A DNA stretch of 64,000 nucleotides from Alphaproteobacteria bacterium (GTDB taxonomy: Bacteria; Pseudomonadota; Alphaproteobacteria; Micropepsales; Micropepsaceae). Location of the stretch: the NCBI GenBank assembly GCA_021325375.1, contig JAJPHG010000041.1, positions 124,001 to 188,000 of the forward strand. Direction: 5' to 3'. Positions 42,232 to 51,309 of the stretch are shown piece after piece; position 1 is the first letter of the stretch, and each line of letters begins with the position of its first letter. Under the pieces are notes generated by a model, which worked only from the letters and a program-made list of their open reading frames with translations, had not been told where the DNA came from and searched no databases. A program made the translations under genes and the position numbers.

Positions 42232-42867
42232 GTGGCAAAACGCGTCGAAGCGAAGGCCTCTCTGCCCTCCCCGCGCAAAAGCCCGAGGCCGCCCAAGCGC
42301 GCGCCCAAACGGGCGGCCGAGCGCATCCGCGAGAGCGCGCGCGACCTCTTCTACCGCCAGGGAATCCGCGCCGTCGGCGTTGACGAAATCGTGAGCCATG
42401 CCGGCGTCACCAAGCCGAGCCTCTATCGCAGCTTTCCTTCCAAGGACGAGCTCGCGGCCGATTATCTGCGCCATATGGGCGAGGACGGTCTGGCGCGATT
42501 CGACGCGACGCTCGCCGCCAATCCTTCGGATCCGCGCGGTCAGCTGCGCGTCTGGCTCGTCCAGCTCCAGGCGAAGTCCGCCAAGCGCGACTATCGCGGC
42601 TGCGGCACCACCAACGCCGCGGTCGAATATCCCGACCGCAAGCACCCCGCGCGCAAGGTCGCCAGCGACATTAAGGGCCGCTTCCGCGCGCGCCTGACCG
42701 CGCTCGCGGCGCGCATGGGCGCGCGAAAGCCCGACCGGCTGGGCGACGCGCTGCTGCTTCTGTTCGAGGGCGTCTATGCGTCGGGACAATTGTTCGGCGC
42801 CGGCGGTCCGGCGCGCGTCGTCATCGAGGCGGCCGACGCCCTGATCGACCATCACCTGAAGCGCTGA
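42232..42867 (+). CDS. TetR-family repressor of the RND pump
   Basis: A 211-aa TetR regulator. A basic Lys/Pro/Arg-rich tail (1-27) precedes the helix-turn-helix AERIRESARDLFYRQGIRAVGVDEIVSHAGVTKPSLYRSFPSKDEL; the C-terminal ligand domain is helical with an LLLLFEGVYASGQLFG segment. Transcribed divergently from the RND permease over the twin palindromes at 42165 and 42199, so it likely represses the pump and itself, and releases on binding a pump substrate. GTG start with GGCGG upstream. Confidence 0.92.
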   Translation: MAKRVEAKASLPSPRKSPRPPKRAPKRAAERIRESARDLFYRQGIRAVGVDEIVSHAGVTKPSLYRSFPSKDELAADYLRHMGEDGLARFDATLAANPSDPRGQLRVWLVQLQAKSAKRDYRGCGTTNAAVEYPDRKHPARKVASDIKGRFRARLTALAARMGARKPDRLGDALLLLFEGVYASGQLFGAGGPARVVIEAADALIDHHLKR

Positions 42868-42872
42868 GCGAA

Positions 42873-43586
42873 CTATCGCGATTTCTTCCTGCTTCCGACG
42901 AAGGACAGAAATCCCGCGGCCATGAAATCGGCCATGCGCGCCTTCACCGACGGGAGATCGCCCGAGCGGCACAGTCCGTTCGAGAGGCGGTCGAGGCGGC
43001 CGCTGCGCGACAGCGAATGCATGAAGCTGCCGGTCACGAAATGATAGCCCCAGAAGATGTCCTCCTCCGGCACGTCCGGCAGCGCCTTGCGCAGCAATCC
43101 GATCAGGCGCAGCACGACCGGATCGAAATGCTGGTCGAACATCGCGGCACCTTCGGGCGTGTTGGACAATTGCGAGCCGAAAGCGCCGTAGTTCCTCCAA
43201 CCTTCGCCGCCGTTGGTGTAGAGATCGAAGTCCGTGTCCAGGAACACGTGAAGCGCGCCCGCCACGGTCGGCTTCCCGCCGGTGTCCTTCTCGTATTGCT
43301 CCAGCGCCTTCATGCGCCGCGCGCTCGTCACCTCCGCGCGGCGGACGAAGACCGCCTTGAACAGGGCGAACTTGTCCTCGAAGTAATAGTGCATCAGCGA
43401 TGTGTGGACACCGACCTTCAACGCCACGTCGCGCAGCGTCACGCCATAGAGCCCGTGCTTGGAGAAGAGGAGCTCGGCGGAGTCCAGGATCTGCTCCAGG
43501 GTCTCGGCGCGCTGCTCGGCCTTTGTCCGGGGTGACTTCTTGACCGTTCTCTTGCGGGGAAGCTTCGCCTTGGCTCGCGTCATCAA
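42873..43586 (-). CDS. TetR-family regulator of the acyl-CoA ligase module
   Basis: A 237-aa TetR regulator with a Lys/Arg-rich N-terminal tail and HTH (about 25-70): RAETLEQILDSAELLFSKHGLYGVTLRDVALKVGVHTSLMHYYFEDKFAL. The C-terminal domain (FLDTDFDLYTNGGEGWRNYGAFGSQ, ILRLIGLLRKAL-type helices) resembles regulators with aromatic or fatty-acyl ligands. Two alternate starts (43586, 43583) are adjacent. It lies 68 bases downstream of the acyl-CoA ligase and faces the RND repressor's 3' end. It may bind the inverted repeat at 47629-47711, but that is inference. Confidence 0.88.
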   Translation of the reverse strand: MMTRAKAKLPRKRTVKKSPRTKAEQRAETLEQILDSAELLFSKHGLYGVTLRDVALKVGVHTSLMHYYFEDKFALFKAVFVRRAEVTSARRMKALEQYEKDTGGKPTVAGALHVFLDTDFDLYTNGGEGWRNYGAFGSQLSNTPEGAAMFDQHFDPVVLRLIGLLRKALPDVPEEDIFWGYHFVTGSFMHSLSRSGRLDRLSNGLCRSGDLPSVKARMADFMAAGFLSFVGSRKKSR

Positions 43587-43654
43587 TCCGACCTTCGTTG
43601 GGTATGCTGGAAGCCTGCTTCCAGCCCGCGGCTGGACGGCCCCATCCCGCCCGC

Positions 43655-45193
43655 TCAGGCCCTTGTGTATTCCGCGCGAAGGCGATTCTTGTCAATCTTT
43701 CCGGTTGCCGCCAGCGGCATATGCGACACCTGGATCACCTGGTCGGGGATCCACCAATCGGCGACGTTGCCGCGCAGCGCCTCCAGGAGCGCGTTGTCGT
43801 CGAGGACGTGGCTCTTCTGCGGCTCCACGACGAGCAGAGGACGCTCGCCCCATTTGGCATCGGGCCGGCTTATGACGGCGACCAGGCCGACGCCCGGCAG
43901 GCGCCCCACGATGGTCTCGATCTCCACCGGGTTGATCCACTCGCCGCCGGATTTGATCAGGTCCTTGGACCGGCCCGAGATCGTCAGGTTGCCGTCGCCG
44001 TCGATGCTGGCGAGATCGCCGGTGTCGAAATAGCCCTCGCTGTCGAGCGCGTCCTTCTCGGCCTTGAAGTAGCGGTCGACGACGCTCGCGCCTTTCACTT
44101 TCAGGTGACCGGTGACGTTGCGCTGCTCGGCCAAGGTTGCGCCGGCGGCATCGGTGAGCTTCAGGTCCAGCCCGACCGGCGGGCGGCCCGAGGCGATGGC
44201 GCGCTCGCGTCCCTGCGCCGGCGCGACCGTGCCCAGAGGCGAAAGCTCGGTCATGCCCCAGCTCGTCTGCACGCGCGCCCGAAGACGCTCTTCCATGCGC
44301 CGGATCAGCGCGTCCGGACAGGTCGAGCCGCCGATGATCACGCGCTCCAGGCTCGGCACCTCGCCGCCGGTCTCGTCGAGGTGGTCGAGGAGGCCGTGCC
44401 ACACCGTCTGCACGCCGGCCGCGATCGTCACCCCTTCCGCGCGGATGAGCGAGGCCAGATGCGCGCCGTCGGTCTGACGGCCGGGCAGGACGAGCTTGGA
44501 GCCCGCGGCGGGGGCCGCGAACGGAAATCCCCAGCCGTTCGCGTGGAACAGCGGTACGGCGACGAGGACGCAATCGGACGCGGTCAGCGCGATCGAATCC
44601 GCCTGCAGCGCGCGCAGCGTGTGGAGATAGTTGGAGCGGTGGGTATAGACCACGCCCTTCGGCGCCCCCGTCGTGCCCGACGTGTAGCAAAGCCCCGCGG
44701 CGGCATTCTCGTCGAACCCGCCCCAGCGCGTCTCCCGTCCGAACTCGGCGAGCAGCGCCTCATAGGCGAACCCGCCCTCGGCGCGCGCGCCTTCCAGGTA
44801 TACGATCACCTCGATGCTCGGGCAGCGCAGCGCGAGCTCGCGCGCCAGCTCTTCGAGACCTTGGCCTACCGCCAGCACGCGGTCTTCGGCCTCGTTCACC
44901 ATCGCGGCCAGATGGGCCGCAGTCATGCGCGGATTGAGCGTGTGGCACACCAGCCCCGCCCCCATCGCGCCGTAATAGATCTCGATGTGACGTTGCGTGT
45001 TCCACGCCAGCGTCGCCACGCGGTCGCCCGTGCGCAGACCCAGCGCCAGGAGCGCGCCCGACAGCCGGTTGCTGCGCTCCCTCAGAGCCGCATAACCGAT
45101 GCGGCCGATACCGGCCGTGACGATCTCGCGATCAGGCGACCACTTGGCGGCGTGGTCGAGGAATTTGTCGACTGTGAGGGCGTAGGATTGCAT
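43655..45193 (-). CDS. Acyl-CoA synthetase (AMP-forming)
   Basis: A 512-aa ANL-superfamily ligase that activates a carboxylic acid to its CoA thioester via an acyl-AMP. Motifs: P-loop CYTSGTTGAPKGVVYTH, the adenylate motif TSWGMTELSP, GYFDTGDLASIDGDG, GRSKDLIKSGGEWI and the C-terminal catalytic Lys in ATGKIDKNRLR. It is soluble and of normal length. The order TonB receptor-ligase-TetR on the minus strand, with an MFS carrier and carboxylesterase divergent, suggests that it activates the acid released from an imported ester. Confidence 0.93.
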   Translation of the reverse strand: MQSYALTVDKFLDHAAKWSPDREIVTAGIGRIGYAALRERSNRLSGALLALGLRTGDRVATLAWNTQRHIEIYYGAMGAGLVCHTLNPRMTAAHLAAMVNEAEDRVLAVGQGLEELARELALRCPSIEVIVYLEGARAEGGFAYEALLAEFGRETRWGGFDENAAAGLCYTSGTTGAPKGVVYTHRSNYLHTLRALQADSIALTASDCVLVAVPLFHANGWGFPFAAPAAGSKLVLPGRQTDGAHLASLIRAEGVTIAAGVQTVWHGLLDHLDETGGEVPSLERVIIGGSTCPDALIRRMEERLRARVQTSWGMTELSPLGTVAPAQGRERAIASGRPPVGLDLKLTDAAGATLAEQRNVTGHLKVKGASVVDRYFKAEKDALDSEGYFDTGDLASIDGDGNLTISGRSKDLIKSGGEWINPVEIETIVGRLPGVGLVAVISRPDAKWGERPLLVVEPQKSHVLDDNALLEALRGNVADWWIPDQVIQVSHMPLAATGKIDKNRLRAEYTRA

Positions 45194-45263
45194 GGGCCTG
45201 TCGGTTGAACCGGTATTCCGGCCGCCGGCCGGCTGGTACAGCCGGCGGCCGTCTGCCCCCCGT

Positions 45264-47534
45264 TTAAAACAGCTTCGTCAAGCGGATTCCGTACTGACGG
45301 GGGAAGCCCGCGAAGCGAAGACCCGAATTGAGCGCCGCCACATAATGCAGATTCGTCAGGTTGGTCCCGTAAAGCGTGATGTCGTAGGTCTCGTGCGTCC
45401 AGTCGAGCTGCGCGCCCAGGATATCGCGCGCGGCGAGATGGTCGCCGAGCAGTGAGTTGTCGAACAGCGTCGCCCACTGATCGGACTCATGCGCGTAGTT
45501 GACCCGCGGCGTCAGCTTGTCGCCGTTGCCGACGTCGAACGTGTACTGCGCGCTGAGATTTAAGCTGAAATTGGGCGCGTAGGTCTGCGGATGGCCCTTC
45601 AGGTCGATGCAGGACGAGCTCGCCGGTCCCGTCGCAGGATCGCAAGCGGTGAACGACGCGATGCGCGGATCGGTGGCGAAGAACTGGCCCAGCGAGCTGT
45701 GCATCAGGCCGATGCCGCCGGTGAACGCGAAGTTGCCGAACGAGGCCTGGGTTTCGGCTTCGAAGCCGTAGATCTTGGACGCGTTCGGATCGTTGACCTC
45801 AAACCCGAAAGTGGGAAAGAGCGGGTAGCCGATCGTGACCTGGAAGTTCTTGTAGTCGTTGTAGAAGCCGTCGAGCTGCGTGCGCATATGGCCGTCGAGC
45901 CACGTCGCTTTCCAGCCCACCTCGTACTCCGTATCCCGCTCCGGCCCGAACGGCGCCGGAACGCCAAGCCCCACCGGCACGTTCAAGCCGCCAGGCTTGA
46001 ATCCGGTCGCAATGAAGGCATAGACGAACTGGTCGTCGTTGATCGTCCAGTTGATCGAGCCCTTGTAGTCGAAGCTGCTCGACTCGGTGTGCTGCTGGTC
46101 GGCCAGGAACGACCCGAACTGCAGGATCTGAACGTCGTTCTTCGAGCGGCTGTCCGACCAGCGCCCACCGAGCTGGAGCTGCACGCCGTTGCTCAGATTG
46201 AGGCTGGCCTGGCCGAAGGCTGCATAAGCCTGGTTCGGATTGTTGCCCTGCAGCGCGTAGATGCTGGCCAGACTGGTCGCCGGCTCGCCGATCACGAACT
46301 GGTAGGGTTTTTCGAAATCGTATGTGTTCGCCTGGGTATACGCACCGAAGACCCAGGTGACGAGACCGGTATCCGGCGAAATGACGTTGAATTCCTGCGA
46401 GTAGATCGTCTCGCCGACCTTGTCGAAGAAGGTGAAGTTGTCGACGCCATAGGCGACACCGAGCGTCGGCGTAAGGATGAAGTGTGGATCGACGAACGAT
46501 GCGCCGTCGAGGTCGGCCGTATAATCGGTGCTGGCCGTCTGATAGCCGGAGATGGATCGCAGCGTGATGCCATCGGGCAGCACATAATCGATCTTCAGCG
46601 ACGTGCGCACGAACCGGTCCATGGCACTCTGCGGGGCATTGGCGGTGATATGGAAGAGGTCGGTGTAGTGGGTGTTGGTTCCGCCGACTCCCTGGTAGGT
46701 GTGGAAACCGTCCTCGAACGGATCGGAGGGATAGGCGCCGTTGTCGAGATAGTCCGCGTCGACCTTGAACAACACCGTCAGCGGCTCGCTGGGCTTCCAC
46801 AGCGCGCTCACGCGGCCCGCGCCCCAACGCACGTCGCCCGGATTGTAGCCCGGCTTGCAGTTCGCATATTTCTGATGCGGGCAATTGTCCGCCGGATCGG
46901 TGTCCTGGATGGAATAGAAGCTGCCGCGCGCGTCACCGAAGCCTGCAACGCGCAGTGCGAAATCGTCGCTGACGGGGATATTGACCGCGCCTTGCACCAT
47001 GCCGTCGTCGTAGTTGCCGAACCCACTCATGACGTAGCCGTCATAACCGCCGCCGATCACCGGATTGTTGGAATCGACGAAGACGGCGCCGCCGGTCGCG
47101 TTCTGGCCGACGAAGGTGCCCTGCGGTCCGCGAAGGATCTGGATGTCCGATATGTCGTAGTACGGCTCTTCGGCGACATAGCCCGGGAACGTCGCCACGC
47201 CGTCGCGGTAGGTGATGACGCCGGTGGCCGTCTGCGAATTGTGCTCGCCCTTGCCGATGCCGCGGATGTTGAAGTCGATGCCCTGGCCGAAATTGTCGAC
47301 CGTGACCGACGGCGCGATGAACTGGAGCTGGTCGACCGTCACGACGCCCTTGGCGGCGAGATCGCCGCCGCTGATCACGTCGGCGGAGATCGGCGTCTTC
47401 ATCAGGTTTTCCGACCGTCGCTCGGCCGTGACAACGACGGTTTCGACGCCCCCGCTCACCTGCAATTGCGCGTATGCCGCATTGCAGCAAACGAGCGACA
47501 GGACAGATGCCGACAGATACAGAGCCCGCTTCAT
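45264..47534 (-). CDS. TonB-dependent receptor 2
   Basis: A 756-aa outer-membrane receptor. Signal peptide MKRALYLSASVLSLVCCNAAYA, TonB box GGVETVVVTAERRSENLMKTP, plug (GQGIDFNIRGIGKG, IQILRGPQGTFVGQNATGG) and a beta-barrel ending GIRLTKLF with a terminal Phe. ATG 47534 has GGGAGGG upstream; a longer frame to 47582 is not needed. It begins the minus-strand unit with the acyl-CoA ligase, 70 bases upstream of it, and is controlled from the divergent region with the 21-base inverted repeat. Probably imports the ester substrate of the adjacent esterase. Confidence 0.93.
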   Translation of the reverse strand: MKRALYLSASVLSLVCCNAAYAQLQVSGGVETVVVTAERRSENLMKTPISADVISGGDLAAKGVVTVDQLQFIAPSVTVDNFGQGIDFNIRGIGKGEHNSQTATGVITYRDGVATFPGYVAEEPYYDISDIQILRGPQGTFVGQNATGGAVFVDSNNPVIGGGYDGYVMSGFGNYDDGMVQGAVNIPVSDDFALRVAGFGDARGSFYSIQDTDPADNCPHQKYANCKPGYNPGDVRWGAGRVSALWKPSEPLTVLFKVDADYLDNGAYPSDPFEDGFHTYQGVGGTNTHYTDLFHITANAPQSAMDRFVRTSLKIDYVLPDGITLRSISGYQTASTDYTADLDGASFVDPHFILTPTLGVAYGVDNFTFFDKVGETIYSQEFNVISPDTGLVTWVFGAYTQANTYDFEKPYQFVIGEPATSLASIYALQGNNPNQAYAAFGQASLNLSNGVQLQLGGRWSDSRSKNDVQILQFGSFLADQQHTESSSFDYKGSINWTINDDQFVYAFIATGFKPGGLNVPVGLGVPAPFGPERDTEYEVGWKATWLDGHMRTQLDGFYNDYKNFQVTIGYPLFPTFGFEVNDPNASKIYGFEAETQASFGNFAFTGGIGLMHSSLGQFFATDPRIASFTACDPATGPASSSCIDLKGHPQTYAPNFSLNLSAQYTFDVGNGDKLTPRVNYAHESDQWATLFDNSLLGDHLAARDILGAQLDWTHETYDITLYGTNLTNLHYVAALNSGLRFAGFPRQYGIRLTKLF

Positions 47535-47628
47535 GTGATCCCTCCCCTTCCGCCTCCCGGCGGTCAACGTGCTCTCCGGCACGCTCGGCGACGCTGACAG
47601 GAAGGCGGGCGGAGGTCAATATTCATTC

Positions 47629-47711
47629 ACACGCGTATGAATATCTTAAGGGAGGGGTGATGCTTGCGCGCCACGCTTGAGCCTCGCCCGTTAAGATATT
47701 CACACGCGTGT
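47629..47711. promoter_or_regulatory. Divergent promoter with 21-base inverted repeat (paired operators)
   Basis: Arms 47629-47649 and 47691-47711 are inverted copies matching at 20 of 21 bases, each containing the palindromic core ACACGCGT and the TGAATATCTTAA tail, with a 41-base spacer. Core palindromes TTCACACGCGTATGAA (47626-47641) and TTCACACGCGTGTTAG (47699-47714) are 73 bases apart, centre to centre. They sit between the divergent TonB receptor 2 and MFS genes and should control both. Confidence 0.7.
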
Positions 47712-47790
47712 TAGCGTTGACGAGCCCGGCCGTTCGGCGTCATGGTGGACGAAACATCGGCGTTCGAACCGATGGGCCGAGGGGAGATTC

Positions 47791-49080
47791 GTGAGCGCAG
47801 GCAAATTACCGGCCGCGGGGCCGAAGGTGCCGGGTGCGCGCGCCTGGATCGCGCTTCTTGTGCTGACCTTCGTCTACGTCCTGAACTTCCTCGACCGTTC
47901 CCTGCTCGGCATCCTCGCCAAGCCCATCCAGGACAGCCTGCATGTCAGCGACGGCCAGCTCGGCCTGATCGGCGGGCTCTACTTCGCGCTCTTCTATTGC
48001 CTCATCTCCATTCCCGTCGGCTGGGTCGCCGACAGGACCAACAGGGTGTGGCTGCTGTCGCTTGCCTGCGCGCTGTGGAGCGCGGCGACGATGGCGTGCG
48101 GGCTGGCCGCGAACTACACGCAGCTCGCCGTGGCGCGCATGGCGGTCGGCATCGGCGAAGCCGGCGGCGTGCCGCCCTCCTATGCCGTGATCTCCGACTA
48201 CTTCCCGTCGGGCCGGCGCGGCACGGCGCTCGGCATCTACAATATGGGGCCGCCCATCGGAGCCGCGCTCGGCGTCGCGTTCGGCGCTTATATTGCCGCC
48301 GCCTATAGCTGGCGCGACGCCTTCATCGTGCTCGGCTCGGTGGGCGTGGCCGCGTCGCTGCTGTTGCTGCTCAGCGTGCGCGAGCCCGTTCGCGGCGGGC
48401 TCGATCCCAAGCCCGCTCCGGGTCCGCGCGCCGGATTCCGGCAGACGCTCAGGATGTTCTTCTCGCACCGCGCCATCGTGCTGGCGGCGCTGGGCGGCGG
48501 GGCGACGCAGATCATCACCTACGGCTCGGGCAATTTCGCAACGCTCTTCCTCATCCGCGAGAAGGGCATGACGCTGCGCGAGGTCGCGGTCTATTACGCC
48601 CTCGTCCTCGCGTTCGGCATGGGCGGCGGCATCTTCCTGTCGGGCCGCGTGATCGACCGCTTCACGCGGCGCTCGAAACAGGCCTACGCCGTCATCCCGG
48701 CGCTGACGCTCGCCCTCGCCGTTCCGCCGTTCCTGGGCTACGTCTGGGCGCCGACTTGGCCGCTCGCGCTTGCCTTTCTGATCGGCCCGACCTTTCTCAA
48801 CTACTTCTATCTCTCCTCGGCGGTCGCGCTGGTCCAGGAGGAGGTCGCGCCCCAGCAGCGCGTGCTCTCCGGCGCGCTCCTGCTGCTGATCATGAACCTG
48901 ATGGGGCTCGGGCTCGGGCCCACCTATGTCGGCGCGGTCAGCGACTACTTCCACGCCGCCGATCCGCACCATTCGCTGCAGATCGCGTTCTATGCGCTGG
49001 TGCCGTTCTACGGTCTGGCCATCGCACTGTTCATTTGGCTAGCTTTCGTGCTTCGAAGAGAACCTGGAGCCCCGCGATGA
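47791..49080 (+). CDS. MFS transporter (Spinster-like)
   Basis: A 429-aa 12-helix major facilitator of the Spinster-like group often placed next to TonB receptors in sphingomonads. VLTFVYVLNFLDRSLLGILAKPIQDSL, the A-loop GWVADRTNRVWL, VGIGEAGGVPPSYAVISDYFP and RRGTALGIYNMGPPIGAALG are typical. GTG start behind GGGGAG. Overlaps the carboxylesterase start (ATGA) and is divergent from TonB receptor 2, so it would carry the substrate or its product across the inner membrane. Confidence 0.9.
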   Translation: MSAGKLPAAGPKVPGARAWIALLVLTFVYVLNFLDRSLLGILAKPIQDSLHVSDGQLGLIGGLYFALFYCLISIPVGWVADRTNRVWLLSLACALWSAATMACGLAANYTQLAVARMAVGIGEAGGVPPSYAVISDYFPSGRRGTALGIYNMGPPIGAALGVAFGAYIAAAYSWRDAFIVLGSVGVAASLLLLLSVREPVRGGLDPKPAPGPRAGFRQTLRMFFSHRAIVLAALGGGATQIITYGSGNFATLFLIREKGMTLREVAVYYALVLAFGMGGGIFLSGRVIDRFTRRSKQAYAVIPALTLALAVPPFLGYVWAPTWPLALAFLIGPTFLNYFYLSSAVALVQEEVAPQQRVLSGALLLLIMNLMGLGLGPTYVGAVSDYFHAADPHHSLQIAFYALVPFYGLAIALFIWLAFVLRREPGAPR

Positions 49081-50711
49081 GAAGCCTGATCCTTGCCGCC
49101 GTCTGCGCCTGTCTGGCCTCGACGTCTCAAGCCGCGGAACCCGGTCCGATCGCCGACGCGCCGGCCGGGAAGCTGGAAGGGATCAGCCAAGGCGCGCTGA
49201 ACGTCTTCAAAGGCATTCCGTACACGCAGCCGCCCATCGGGACCTTGCGCTGGAAGCCGCCTGTGGCGCTGCCGCATTGGGATGGCGTGAAAAAAGCGAC
49301 GGCGTTCGGGCCCGCCTGCTTCCAGCCGACGGCGCGGATCGCGAGCATCTACACGGCCGATATCGGGCCGATGAGCGAGGGCTGCCTGTACCTGAACGTG
49401 TGGGCGCCGAAGGACGCGCACAACGCGCCCGTGATGGTGTGGATCCATGGCGGCGCGCTGACGACGGGGGCGAGCAGCGAGGCGCTCTATGACGGCACCA
49501 AGTGGGCCGCGCGCGGCATCGTGCTCGTCTCGATCAACTACCGGCTCGGCGTGCTCGGCTGGCTCGCGCATCCCGAACTCAGCGCCGCCTCGCAGCTCAG
49601 GACATCCGGCAATTACGGCCTGCTCGACCAGATCCAGGCGCTGCATTGGGTGCATGACAACATCGCTGCGTTCGGCGGCGATCCGGAGAACGTGACGATC
49701 GCGGGAGAATCTTCGGGTGGCCTGAGCGTCATGTACCTCATGGCCGCGCCCGGCGCGCACGACCTGTTCGCGAAAGCCATCGCGCAGAGCGCCTATATGA
49801 TCTCCACGCCCGAGTTACGGACGAAGCGCTTCGGCGGCATTCCGCAGGAGGATCTGGGCGTGTGGCTCCAGGGCAAGCTGAACGCGCCGAGCTTGGCTGC
49901 GATGCGCGCGATGGACGGGGCTGCGATCACCAACGCGGCGGCAGCCGCGGGCTATCCGCCGTTCGGGACGGTCGACGGACAAATCCTGCCGCGCCAGCTC
50001 GTCGATGCTTTCGACGGCGGCTATCAGGCGCCGGTGCCGATACTGGTGGGCTTCAACAGCGGCGAGATCCGTTCGCTCAGGATGCTGTCGCCGCCCGTGC
50101 CCGCGAACGCCGCCGAATACGAGAAGACCATCCGCGAGCGCTATCTCGATCTCGCGGACCGGTTCCTGAAGCTTTATCCCAGCAGCGACATGCAGGAGAG
50201 CATCTGGGCCACGACGCGCGACGGCCTTTACGGCTGGACCGCCGAACGCCTGGTCGCCGCGCAGACGCGGTTCGGCCTGCCCTCATACCTCTACTATTTC
50301 GACCATGGCGTCCCGGCCGCCGACGCGGCGGGGCTGCACGCTTTCCATGCGAGCGAGCTTCCCTACATGTTCGGCACGCTCGACCGCACGCCGCCGCATT
50401 GGCCGAAGGCGCCTTCCACGCCCGCCGAGGCGAAGCTTTCCGACGCCATGCTCGACTATTGGAGCAGCTTCGTGCGCACCGGACACCCGCAAGCCGCGGG
50501 CGAGCCTGCGTGGCAGCCTTATGGCACCAACAGGTCCTATATGGCGTTCGAGGACGCGCCCGTGCCGTCGGACCATCTTCTCCCCGGCATGTACGAATTG
50601 AACGAGGAGGTCGTCTGCCGCCGCCGCGCGAATGGAAGTCTCGCCTGGAACTGGAACGTCGGCCTCGTCGCGCCGCCGATACCCGCGCAAAACGCGCTCT
50701 GCAAGAAGTGA
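49077..50711 (+). CDS. Exported type-B carboxylesterase
   Basis: A 544-aa alpha/beta hydrolase of the carboxylesterase/cholinesterase (type B) family. Signal peptide MRSLILAAVCACLASTSQA; LNVFKGIPYTQPPIGTLRWKPP, SEGCLYLNVWAP, VMVWIHGGALTTG and the nucleophile elbow AGESSGG (Ser212) are clear, with the acid and His expected in GFNSGEIRS and the HAFHASELPYMFG region. Translationally coupled to the MFS gene. It probably hydrolyses an imported ester in the periplasm, and the acid part is then activated by the ligase at 43655. Confidence 0.92.
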   Translation: MRSLILAAVCACLASTSQAAEPGPIADAPAGKLEGISQGALNVFKGIPYTQPPIGTLRWKPPVALPHWDGVKKATAFGPACFQPTARIASIYTADIGPMSEGCLYLNVWAPKDAHNAPVMVWIHGGALTTGASSEALYDGTKWAARGIVLVSINYRLGVLGWLAHPELSAASQLRTSGNYGLLDQIQALHWVHDNIAAFGGDPENVTIAGESSGGLSVMYLMAAPGAHDLFAKAIAQSAYMISTPELRTKRFGGIPQEDLGVWLQGKLNAPSLAAMRAMDGAAITNAAAAAGYPPFGTVDGQILPRQLVDAFDGGYQAPVPILVGFNSGEIRSLRMLSPPVPANAAEYEKTIRERYLDLADRFLKLYPSSDMQESIWATTRDGLYGWTAERLVAAQTRFGLPSYLYYFDHGVPAADAAGLHAFHASELPYMFGTLDRTPPHWPKAPSTPAEAKLSDAMLDYWSSFVRTGHPQAAGEPAWQPYGTNRSYMAFEDAPVPSDHLLPGMYELNEEVVCRRRANGSLAWNWNVGLVAPPIPAQNALCKK

Positions 50712-50768
50712 CGAGCGTCACCAACGGCGGCGGGGAGAGCCGCCGTTGGCCGTTCGGATCGCAAGCGC

Positions 50769-51239
50769 TCAGTTGTGGACGATGGAGAGCGCCGGCGACG
50801 TCTTGATGCTGCCGGTGACGGTGCAACCACCCGTGAGCGGCACGTTGGTGAATTTGATCTTGCCCAGCTTGATTCCCACCTTGATGTTGCCGGGTCCGCA
50901 ATTGCCGATCGGCGAGGTGAAGGTCACGTTGTTGATCTGCGCCGACTTGGCGGTCAGGGCGTTCGACTGCCACGGCAGATTGCTGAGCCCGACGGTGCTG
51001 CAGCCGACCTGACCGCTGAACGTGCCGCTGTCGACGAAGCCGACGCCGGTATCGTCGACATGGCCCTGGAACTTCGCCTTGCATTGCAGCGTGACGCCGT
51101 TCTTCGTCGCCGAGGTCGTACCGGTGCCGGTGAAGGTCGTTCCTTCCGGTTCAAGGTGATATTTGGAAGCAGCATAGGCGTTGCCGGCGAGGCCAAACGA
51201 CACGAGGCCGGCGGCGATGATGGCGATGGCAGTTTTCAT
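50769..51239 (-). CDS. Secreted protein of unknown function
   Basis: A 156-aa protein with a signal peptide (MKTAIAIIAAGLVSFGLAGNAYA). The mature part is Gly/Thr-rich with four Cys (LQCKAK, VGCSTV, GNCGPG, GGCTVTG), probably in two disulfides, and alternating strands suggesting a beta-sandwich. I recognise no family. It is 70 bases downstream of TonB receptor 3 on the same strand and may be co-transcribed, but the gap is large enough for its own promoter. Confidence 0.7.
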   Translation of the reverse strand: MKTAIAIIAAGLVSFGLAGNAYAASKYHLEPEGTTFTGTGTTSATKNGVTLQCKAKFQGHVDDTGVGFVDSGTFSGQVGCSTVGLSNLPWQSNALTAKSAQINNVTFTSPIGNCGPGNIKVGIKLGKIKFTNVPLTGGCTVTGSIKTSPALSIVHN

Positions 51240-51309
51240 GACGCTTCATCCTTGGTTGATCGGCGCCCGCGCGCCAGGTTATGGAGCGACCGCGTCGCTC
51301 CGGAAAATC

